Below are positions 7,680 through 14,175 of a stretch of DNA of 23,235 nucleotides, piece after piece. Position 1 is the stretch's first letter; each line of letters begins with the position of its first letter. A model generated the notes under the pieces. It saw only the letters and a list, made by a program, of their open reading frames with translations. It did no database searches and had not been told where the DNA came from. The stretch comes from UBA12545 sp051024685 (GTDB lineage: Bacteria > Bacillota > DSM-521 > Neomoorellales > Neomoorellaceae): contig JAZHPA010000047.1 in assembly GCA_051024685.1 (NCBI GenBank), positions 1 through 23,235 of the forward strand, read 5' to 3'. The position numbers were made by a program, and so were the translations under genes.

Positions 7680-9465
7680 TTAGCTTCGCCTCCCGACTGC
7701 TGAAAACTTCTTCCCACTCTTTTACACTAATTAAGGACGGCCATTCCGGATTAAGCTTCTGGATCTCCCAGGTGAGCTGAACCGCCTGTGGCGGATAGAG
7801 CAGGGCTTCCTCCACCATCGCCGGATTGCTGAAAAGGTCCCTGGTAGCCCCGTCGAAAACTACCCGGCCTTCCCGCAGGACCACCGAGCGAGGACAGTAA
7901 GTGGTCACCAGGCTCATATCGTGGGTAATAACGATCAAGGTGGTCCCCTGGAGATTCAACTCCTGAAGGAGGGTCATGATGTTGGCCGACATGCGGTAAT
8001 CCTGGCCCGTGGTCGGTTCGTCCACAATGAGGATTTCAGGCTGCATGGCCACAATACTGGCCACCGCCAACCGCTGTTTCTGCCCCTTGCCCAGGAAGAG
8101 GGGGTCTTCTTCCGCCACCTCTGACAGCCCCACTATCTCTAAAGCCCGCGCCACCCTGCTCTTTATCTCTTTTTCGGGTAGCCCCATGTGGCGCAAGCCG
8201 TAGGCCACATCATCGAAGACGCTGCGGGTGAAAATTTGGTGTTCGGGATTTTGAAAAACATAACCTACATACCGGGGGAGCTGTGACCGGACCTTTTTAG
8301 ACCGGATGTCCAGCCCCAGGACCTCGGCCCTTCCTTTGGAAAGGGGATAGATGCCGCAAAGCACTTTGGATAGAGTGGTTTTGCCGCTGCCGTTGGCCCC
8401 CAGCAGTGCCAGAAACTCACCCCGGTACACCTCCAGATTGACTCCCTTGAGGGCCAGGGTACCGTCGGTGTAGCTCTGCTGGAGGTCCTCAACTCTTATT
8501 ACGGCTTCTCCTTTCCCGGGGGAGAGATTGGGCCTTGGCAGGGGCACCGACGTCAACCGGGGGGCCAGACGGGCGGCCGCCGCTTCCGCAGTGACCGGGG
8601 TACTGTCTTCCGGGGGCCAGCCGGCCGCGCGGAGCACCCGGACTGCCTCCGGGACCATGACACCGTGGTGTTCCAGTTTATCCACCTGGTTATAAAAGGT
8701 GACCGGTGGTGCGGTGTAGTGAATGCGGCCCTCGTCCATAAGGATGACCCGATCGGCAAATTCGGTTATAACCTCTGGATTGTGTTCCACCAGGATTACG
8801 GTAAGGCCGTACCGATCTCTTAGGCTTTTTACCGCGGCCATGACCTCTCTTTTCCCCACAGGGTCCAGGTCGCTGGTGGGCTCATCTAAGATCAGTATTT
8901 CGGGCCGCATGGCCAGGAAAGAAGCCAGGGCCACCCGTTGTTTCTGCCCGCCCGACAAGTCGGCCGGGTGGGTAATGGCTGCCCGCGGCCACAAATGTTC
9001 GAGATTAACCATTTTTAGGGCTTCCCGGACGCGGGCTTCGATTTCGGCAGCAGGCAGTTCGAGGATCTGCAGCCCAAGGGCCACTTCGTGGAGCACGCTC
9101 ATCCGCAGGAATTGGTTTTCCGGGTCCTGCATGACCAGTCCGACACGGGGCGAAAGGACACCCCGGCCCTTGATAACGGCTTTAGAACCCTCACCGTCCA
9201 GGTAAGTAACGGTTTCTCCCAAGACCTCGACGGAGCCTCGCCAGTAATTGGCCACCTGACCGTAGGGCAGCTTTATGGCGTGGGGTATGATCCCGGCGAT
9301 GATGCTGCACAAAGTGGTCTTGCCCGCACCGCTGGGTCCGGTGAGGGCCACGAACTCACCTGCTTCAATCTCCAGGTCTACCCCTTGAAGGGCCCAGGGA
9401 TTTAACCGTCCGGTAAAGGCTGGGTAACGCCACCACAGGTCGCGAAGGACTATCGCCGGCTTCAT
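7663..9465 (-). CDS. ecfA: ECF transporter fused double ATPase (EcfA-EcfA')
   Basis: The ~600-residue protein holds two ABC ATPase domains in one chain. Domain 1 has Walker A GPSGAGKTT (43-51), Q-loop QDPENQF, signature LSGGQ (170-174) and Walker B LILDEPT (D194/E195). Domain 2 has Walker A GANGSGKTT (356-364), Q-loop QNPEHQ, an altered signature LGKGQ (458-462) and Walker B LIVDEPT (D482/E483). Q-loops of this kind and the pairing with EcfT and S genes mark an energy-coupling-factor importer. The non-consensus second signature suggests one weak ATP site. I chose the ATG at 9465: it overlaps the EcfT stop as ATGA and has GGTGA seven bases upstream. The in-frame ATG at 9483 has no visible ribosome site. 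The gene overlaps the downstream corrinoid gene, tying transport to the methyltransfer proteins. Confidence 0.92.
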   Translation of the reverse strand: MKPAIVLRDLWWRYPAFTGRLNPWALQGVDLEIEAGEFVALTGPSGAGKTTLCSIIAGIIPHAIKLPYGQVANYWRGSVEVLGETVTYLDGEGSKAVIKGRGVLSPRVGLVMQDPENQFLRMSVLHEVALGLQILELPAAEIEARVREALKMVNLEHLWPRAAITHPADLSGGQKQRVALASFLAMRPEILILDEPTSDLDPVGKREVMAAVKSLRDRYGLTVILVEHNPEVITEFADRVILMDEGRIHYTAPPVTFYNQVDKLEHHGVMVPEAVRVLRAAGWPPEDSTPVTAEAAAARLAPRLTSVPLPRPNLSPGKGEAVIRVEDLQQSYTDGTLALKGVNLEVYRGEFLALLGANGSGKTTLSKVLCGIYPLSKGRAEVLGLDIRSKKVRSQLPRYVGYVFQNPEHQIFTRSVFDDVAYGLRHMGLPEKEIKSRVARALEIVGLSEVAEEDPLFLGKGQKQRLAVASIVAMQPEILIVDEPTTGQDYRMSANIMTLLQELNLQGTTLIVITHDMSLVTTYCPRSVVLREGRVVFDGATRDLFSNPAMVEEALLYPPQAVQLTWEIQKLNPEWPSLISVKEWEEVFSSREAKLNGNHQ

Positions 9466-10520
9466 AATAGGTTCACCCACCATCCAAGGGTGCGGGTGAG
9501 GTTAAAATTCCAAGCGTAGACGAGGAGTACCAGGGCCAGGCAGAGGATCATAACGGCCCAGTCTGCAAGCCGGAAGGGCATCGTTTCATGAAAAGGAGTA
9601 GGTTTCTTGGCGCGGTGAAAACCCCGGGCCAGCAAGGCCGGCCCTATCTCGCTGGCCCGGCGGAACATGGTGGCTACCAGAGGTACGGCGAGAAAGGCAA
9701 ACTCTTTAAGTTGCTGCCATATGGGGCGCTTTTGCAGCCCGATACCTTTTGCTTTTTGAGCCTGCACGATGGTTTCATAGTCCAACATGGCTGTGCTGAT
9801 GCTCCTCAGAGCGAGGGAGATGAAGAAACTCAAGCGGAACGGCAGGCCCAACTGGCAGAGCACTCCCACGAATTCGAATTCCCGCACCGTCATAACTAAC
9901 ATCAGAGTAAGGAAAACCATGGCGGCATAACCGCCGACTTTGGTAACCGCCACCAGAATATTCTTGTCGGAAAGGTAAATGTCCAAGGGATGGAAAAAAT
10001 CGATCCTGGTCCAGGTCCAAGTGTACTCCAAGCCGCATAGCTTCACCAGGGCCAGAGCAGCCAGCCCGACCACCAGGGAGGTAAAGACTCCCTTGGTAAA
10101 CCGGAAGGTCACCAGGCCGGCCACCAGGAAGGCTACAAGAGATAGCGATATTCCAATGGGAATATATCCGTGATAAACTTCCCAGCGGTAGAATACCTGG
10201 CTGCCGGGGTCCGGATTGAAGACAATCCAGTTAATAAACAGGGTGAGCAGCATAAAAAAGATCAACACCAGGTAAGAGCGGAAAACCCACTGAAGAGTCC
10301 CGGCCCAGAGGTGGGGGAGAAGAGAGAGAAGCAGCAAAGCAACTACCATTGCCGGGTCTGGGCTGTCCATATCCATGCCCCTGACCAGTACCAGGGATAG
10401 TAGAAGGGTAGCTGCCAGTTTGGTCAAAAGGTGAAGGCGGGCCAGGGGCGTGTTCGCCCGCATGGAGAACAGCAAAGTCCGTACGTATTGTTTATCGGCG
10501 CTGGCGGTATCCGGCATCAT
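9462..10520 (-). CDS. ecfT: ECF transporter transmembrane subunit EcfT
   Basis: The 352-residue membrane protein is longer than the usual ~265 residues because of extended loops in the first half (~100-190). It shows about six to seven hydrophobic segments and, in the C-terminal cytoplasmic region, the two short coupling motifs of EcfT. The first is the divergent QAQKAKGIG; the second is LLARGF, the canonical Ala-Arg-Gly form. These contact the two ATPase domains. The start is ATG at 10520 (two adjacent ATGs) with GGGAG a few bases upstream. The TGA stop overlaps the ATG of the ATPase gene. EcfT transmits ATP hydrolysis to the substrate-binding S subunit, probably the membrane protein encoded directly upstream. 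T-subunit assignment is good; the reason for the extra length is unknown. Confidence 0.86.
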   Translation of the reverse strand: MMPDTASADKQYVRTLLFSMRANTPLARLHLLTKLAATLLLSLVLVRGMDMDSPDPAMVVALLLLSLLPHLWAGTLQWVFRSYLVLIFFMLLTLFINWIVFNPDPGSQVFYRWEVYHGYIPIGISLSLVAFLVAGLVTFRFTKGVFTSLVVGLAALALVKLCGLEYTWTWTRIDFFHPLDIYLSDKNILVAVTKVGGYAAMVFLTLMLVMTVREFEFVGVLCQLGLPFRLSFFISLALRSISTAMLDYETIVQAQKAKGIGLQKRPIWQQLKEFAFLAVPLVATMFRRASEIGPALLARGFHRAKKPTPFHETMPFRLADWAVMILCLALVLLVYAWNFNLTRTLGWWVNLL

Positions 10521-10592
10521 TTCATCTCCCTTGTTTCGATACCATACCCGGGCCGGCCCTTCGATTTTCCAGGCGCCTGTATCCGCTTTTTT

Positions 10593-11234
10593 CTAGGACC
10601 AAATACCCCGGGTGGTCAAGCCGAATCTTTCGATAACGGGGGACAAGGTAGTTAACAAGATGGGCCCGATAATGGCGATAACAATGGTACCCCCGACGAA
10701 CCAGGCTACCCACGTAGGATAGAAGGCGTTGGGCGGCACAATGCCCCCTAGGACTAATAGTGAGGTACCAAAGAGTCCGCTGATGATGGTGGGAATAAGG
10801 GCACCAAAGAAAAAGTAGAAGATGTAATTCTTAAAGGATTTGAGAACATTGCGTCCCAAGGGATCGAAGCCGATACGCGGGCCTACCAGACGGATGATGA
10901 TGAACGGAACCAGGGGCTCTAAGATGTCGGCAATGGACCAGGGTATGGAAAAAAGCACCGGTAAACCGCTCAGCCAGCCAGCTCCAATAAGGCAACCGAT
11001 ATATGAAGCCAGTATGCCCCAACCCCCAAACCACAAAGTCATCACATTGTAAAAAGCCGAGGCCACATAGAGGGCGGAAACGCCCGCAAAGCCGATGGGT
11101 ACGGCGAAGACGCCCAGCCAGGATACTACTATGGATACACCGATGGCAATGGCGTAAACAGCGTACTGGGTCATGGTTAAGGGCGGATTCGGATTCCATT
11201 CTAACGTGTACCGGGGCTCCTTCACGTCCACCAT
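10593..11234 (-). CDS. Probable ECF S component (substrate-binding membrane subunit)
   Basis: The 213-residue protein is almost entirely hydrophobic, with about six membrane segments, at roughly 20-45, 50-65, 70-92, 98-118, 133-162 and 168-195. A short charged N-terminus precedes them. Size, topology and position directly before EcfT and the ATPase support an S component. I could not place it in a named vitamin family, so the substrate is not known from sequence. Given the downstream methyltransferase genes, a methylated compound is the simplest inference; a corrinoid or other cofactor precursor is the main alternative. The start is ATG at 11234, with GGAGGG seven bases upstream. It is the first gene of the operon, 72 bases before EcfT, and follows a 312-base leader described separately. 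Confidence 0.68.
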   Translation of the reverse strand: MVDVKEPRYTLEWNPNPPLTMTQYAVYAIAIGVSIVVSWLGVFAVPIGFAGVSALYVASAFYNVMTLWFGGWGILASYIGCLIGAGWLSGLPVLFSIPWSIADILEPLVPFIIIRLVGPRIGFDPLGRNVLKSFKNYIFYFFFGALIPTIISGLFGTSLLVLGGIVPPNAFYPTWVAWFVGGTIVIAIIGPILLTTLSPVIERFGLTTRGIWS

Positions 11235-11249
11235 GCCTTATCCCTCCTT

Positions 11250-11445
11250 TTCTGTGTGGGGATGGCTCCCCCCGATAAGTTTTGCCTGCACGCCGGCCCG
11301 GTTTCTATCGGGCCTGTCGCCCATCCGGTGATTCCCTCGGTCCTTTTCTCCCAACCTCCGACGGTCCCGGCCGAGGGTGCCCGGAGCCGGATAACTCCGA
11401 AACATTCCCTTCTTTCCTCCAGACGCGCCCTCAGGCACCTCCCCT
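11250..11445 (-). ncRNA. GC-rich structured leader, possibly a diverged HEARO-like RNA
   Basis: This is most of the 312-base gap between the AraC-type gene and the S-component gene. On the minus strand it holds GGCCGGGACCG followed by TCGGAGG and GGGAGAAAAGGA (about 11372 down to 11341). These closely match GGCCGGGAACCG, CCGGAGG and GTGAGAAGGA in the 21205-21400 element. A GCCGG/CCGGC pair (11386-11390 with 11367-11371) precedes it, and a GGGC...GCCC hairpin after CGGAT occurs downstream. Similarity to the other two elements is weaker than theirs to each other. Alternatives are a riboswitch for the transporter operon or chance resemblance of GC-rich sequence. I saw no B12-box or other riboswitch signature I know. 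Confidence 0.3.
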
Positions 11446-11467
11446 GGTCCAATACCACCTCCCCGGA

Positions 11468-11481
11468 CTAAGTCTACTTAG
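11468..11481. promoter_or_regulatory. Palindrome upstream of transporter/methyltransferase operon
   Basis: CTAAGTCTACTTAG is a perfect inverted repeat (CTAAGT/ACTTAG, two-base centre) in an AT-rich stretch. It lies between the PocR-AraC gene and the operon that gene probably controls, about 235 bases before the S-component start. Position and symmetry suit an operator, but AraC-type proteins often use direct repeats, so the regulator that binds here is uncertain. Confidence 0.3.
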
Positions 11482-11546
11482 AAAGTTAAAAAGTATTTCG
11501 CAGTTTCCGGCCGAATTCCTTGACAAGATTCTGCTTTCTAATGTAA

Positions 11547-12779
11547 CTATTCGGTCTTTTTCGTAGCATGATACTGCTCCGCATAGTCGCGGGGGGCGAT
11601 CTGAACTACTTTTTTGAACACGCGCGTAAAGTAGCTGGGGTTAGGATAGCCAACCCGTTTACCTATGTCGCTGACGCTCAGGGACCCCTCGCGCAAAAGC
11701 TTCTTGGCCATTTCCACGCGAAGGCGGGTCAAATAAGCTATGACGCTTTCTCCCATGCTCCGGCGAAAGAGGTGACTTAAATAGGAGGGGCTTACGTAGG
11801 CCGCCTGGGCGATGGCCTCTACTGTGAGGTGGGGCTGGTGGTAATTCTGGTAAATGAAGTGGAGGGCGCGGCCCAGAATGGGGCCCACATGTTCCTGGTC
11901 CTTGGCAGGGCAGAAGGCCTCCAGGGCTTGCCAGGGAAGCTGCCACAGGATCTCTTCGGTGGCCTGGCTGGCCTGCCAGACGAGCTGGGCGTTAAGGTTG
12001 AACACCCGACTGAGGTCTTCGCCGGGCAGGTCGGCTGCGGCCCGGCTCAAAAGCACAATGAGATTTATCACCTGGGAACGGAGACGCTGGATGTCGACTT
12101 TTTCCTGGCTCTGCAGCTCGTCCAGGAGGGATTGTAAAATCTCCCTGGCCCCAGCGTGGTCACGGGACCTCACCCGGTGTAGCAATTCTTGCTCCCGCTC
12201 CATGAGGGCCGCCCTGCGTGATGACCACTCCCCTTTAACCAGGGCCGCCATGGCGCTGCGCTGTCCCCTGGCCAGGTAGTTGGCCATGAGGTAGAGCATT
12301 TCCACGCTGGCCTGGGCCTTCTGGGGCGAGATCAATTTTAGTTGCCGAGAAGCTGCCAGCAGCCGGTCCTGCTCTAGATGCAGCTCTTGGCCTACGGCGA
12401 GTACCGTAGAGGGGAAGTCCTTATCCGGCGGGCTCAGGTGGGCCTGACCGCACACCACCGTAAGGGTAACATCCGGATCTATGGCCACCGGCAAAGCCCA
12501 TCCCAAAAGTCCGGCATGGCATCGGAAGAGGTAAGGTCCGCCGAATTTCCTGGCTTCCTGGCCGGCCCGGGCGTAAGCCCGCGCACAGCGCTCCTCGCCG
12601 GCAGGGGTGCTGTAGATTAGTCGGCAATATGGGGCCTCCGGCTGCCCTTCTGGCTGCAGAACCACCTGTCCTTTATACCCCACCCCTTTCACCACCAGGC
12701 CTGTAAACCGGTGGAAAGCGGAGAGCAGCTCTTTAAGGCTTCCTGCTTGGATCAGTTCGGGCAAATTAAAGTGGTACAT
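11547..12779 (-). CDS. PocR-domain AraC-family transcriptional regulator
   Basis: The 410-residue protein has an N-terminal PocR ligand-binding domain (~1-175) with conserved cysteines (YCRLIYS, ERCARAY, FRCHAG, VVCGQ). A helical middle region follows, then a C-terminal AraC DNA-binding domain (~305-405) with two helix-turn-helix units, LTVEAIAQAAYVSPSYLSHLF and SVSDIGKRVGYPNPSYFTRVF. The same order is found in PocR, the propanediol utilisation activator. It probably senses a small molecule and activates the transporter/methyltransferase operon that begins 312 bases downstream on the same strand. I chose the ATG at 12779, just after a GGGGGGAGG site. The frame is open up to 12980, but that extension is a basic, hydrophobic stretch unlike the family. 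A TTGCGA-17-TAAAGT promoter lies just upstream. Confidence 0.9.
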   Translation of the reverse strand: MYHFNLPELIQAGSLKELLSAFHRFTGLVVKGVGYKGQVVLQPEGQPEAPYCRLIYSTPAGEERCARAYARAGQEARKFGGPYLFRCHAGLLGWALPVAIDPDVTLTVVCGQAHLSPPDKDFPSTVLAVGQELHLEQDRLLAASRQLKLISPQKAQASVEMLYLMANYLARGQRSAMAALVKGEWSSRRAALMEREQELLHRVRSRDHAGAREILQSLLDELQSQEKVDIQRLRSQVINLIVLLSRAAADLPGEDLSRVFNLNAQLVWQASQATEEILWQLPWQALEAFCPAKDQEHVGPILGRALHFIYQNYHQPHLTVEAIAQAAYVSPSYLSHLFRRSMGESVIAYLTRLRVEMAKKLLREGSLSVSDIGKRVGYPNPSYFTRVFKKVVQIAPRDYAEQYHATKKTE

Positions 12780-13131
12780 AGCCTCCCCCCTTTTTTTCCT
12801 CCTAGCCCTTACTTTATCACGGCACCCAGGCGTTCGCAACGGCCGCCAGCTGTATCTCGGATGAGGCAAACGTGATATAATTAGAAGCATAAGAAGGATC
12901 GGTAAAGTAAAAAGAAGGTGCAGTGAATAGCGGGCCTTTACATAAGGAGAAGGACGAAAACCTGCCTTATGGAAGTACATAACGGACCCGTCGGGATAAA
13001 ATGGGTTTCTCGCCTACGCCTTAGCCCGTTTATATGGGGTTTCCTTTGCGAGTCCCAGACGGGCAAGTATTATTCCGGGCCGAAGCTGTTCCTCTTGGTC
13101 GAAGGCAGGGTATTACAAGGGGGGTAATCGA
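12780..13131. other. Divergent intergenic region between the PocR-AraC gene and the TPR gene
   Basis: This 352-base gap separates two divergent transcription units. It carries the putative minus-strand promoter at 12811-12839 and an extended -10 element, TGATATAAT, on the plus strand at 12873-12881. The latter is a candidate start for the TPR/ATPase-PglZ operon, although no convincing -35 is seen. I see no riboswitch, terminator or convincing gene in the remainder. A 19-codon GTG frame at 12923-12982 is too short to claim. Confidence 0.4.
12811..12839 (-). promoter_or_regulatory. Putative sigma-A promoter for the PocR-AraC gene
   Basis: On the minus strand TTGCGA (12839-12834) and TAAAGT (12816-12811) are separated by 17 bases. 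The transcript would start a few tens of bases before the GGGGGGAGG site and the ATG at 12779. The match is moderate. Confidence 0.35.
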
Positions 13132-14148
13132 ATGGCCACCGGAAAGGCTGACCGCCTTACCATGGTCTGGCAACGGGTGGCATACCTTAAAAAGGCCGGG
13201 GACTGGGAGGGAGCCGCGGCAGAGCTCGAGTCCGCGCTGGAGAGCTGGCCTGATGAGCCTTCTCTCCTTTTGAGCCTGGCCGGCCTCTATGCTCGGCTCG
13301 GGCGGTACCAGGAAGCCGATTGTCTGGCGGACAGGGTCCTGGAGAATAATCCACGGGATTCCCGGGCCCTGCTCCTCAAGGGTCAAGTGGCTGCCCGCCG
13401 GGACGACCACCTGGCGGCCGTGGAATACCTGCAGGCGGCTTTTGAGCAGGAGCGTACTCCCTACCTGGCAGCCCGCCTCGCCCAGGCATATATCAATGCC
13501 GGCCAGCCGGAAAAGGCGGCGAACTTCTGCCGCGGACAGCTCAGCCTGGACCCTGATCAAGTGGAAATATGGAAGAAACTAGGCCTGGCCCTGGAGAGGT
13601 TGGGAGATGCTTCCGGTGCCGCCCAGGCGTACCGGGAGGTACTTAACCGGAGCCCGGAAGATGCCTTCGTCCAGGCCCGCTATGTTAAACTAGCGGCTGG
13701 AGGGGATGAGCAGGGCGGCTCGGGCCTGCTGAGGGAAATAGAAGCGTTTTTGAAGGTGGAGAAGCGGGCGCAGAATCCCCATCTCCATGCCGTAAAAGGT
13801 CGGGAGCTTTACCGGCAGGGGCGGTACGAGGAGGCTGCCGCTGCCTACCGCCAGTCCCTAGAGCTGGCCCCCGGCGACCCATATTTCTTGGCCCAGTTAG
13901 GTTTCTGCCTTTACCGCCTTAACCGGGAAACCGAGGCCTTAGAGGTCCTGGAACAGGCCCTGGAAAAGCGGCCCGCCGATGTGCACGTCTGCCGGACTCT
14001 GATTACCCTCTATCGGCGGCTGGGCCGCCAGCAGGAAGGGGCGGAATTTTTGCGGTCGATAGCCGGAAGGGACCCTGCAGCGCAAAAGCTTTGGGGACTG
14101 GCCCGCAAATTGGAGCGGGAAACCCACGCGGTCAGCTCAGAAGAATAG
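13132..14148 (+). CDS. TPR-repeat protein
   Basis: The 338-residue protein is made almost wholly of tetratricopeptide repeats, about eight to nine 34-residue units with the usual W/L-G-Y-A-P pattern. Examples are LAGLYARLGRYQEADCLADRVLENNPRD, KKLGLALERLGDASGAAQAYREVLNRSPED and GRELYRQGRYEEAAAAYRQSLELAPGD (each quoted in part below twenty residues per unit: ARLGRYQEA, ERLGDASGA, YRQGRYEEA). No signal peptide or membrane segment is visible, so it should be a cytoplasmic scaffold. The ATG at 13132 has GGGGGG about eight bases upstream. It ends 27 bases before the giant ATPase-PglZ gene, implying one operon and a possible role as adaptor or partner of that protein. TPR alone does not tell function. 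Confidence 0.85.
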   Translation: MATGKADRLTMVWQRVAYLKKAGDWEGAAAELESALESWPDEPSLLLSLAGLYARLGRYQEADCLADRVLENNPRDSRALLLKGQVAARRDDHLAAVEYLQAAFEQERTPYLAARLAQAYINAGQPEKAANFCRGQLSLDPDQVEIWKKLGLALERLGDASGAAQAYREVLNRSPEDAFVQARYVKLAAGGDEQGGSGLLREIEAFLKVEKRAQNPHLHAVKGRELYRQGRYEEAAAAYRQSLELAPGDPYFLAQLGFCLYRLNRETEALEVLEQALEKRPADVHVCRTLITLYRRLGRQQEGAEFLRSIAGRDPAAQKLWGLARKLERETHAVSSEE

Positions 14149-14175
14149 GCAACATTAGGCTAAGGGAGGGTCAAA

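Noticed and set aside
11235..11546. Cobalamin riboswitch ahead of the corrinoid/transporter operon
   Set aside because: Expected from context, but I found no B12-box or other conserved cobalamin aptamer blocks on the minus strand.
12780..12980. N-terminal extension of the AraC-type regulator to 12980
   Set aside because: The extension is a basic and hydrophobic stretch not found in the family, and a strong ribosome site precedes the ATG at 12779.
12923..12982. 19-codon frame starting GTG with an AAGGTG site
   Set aside because: Too short and without any recognisable feature; the ribosome site is weak.
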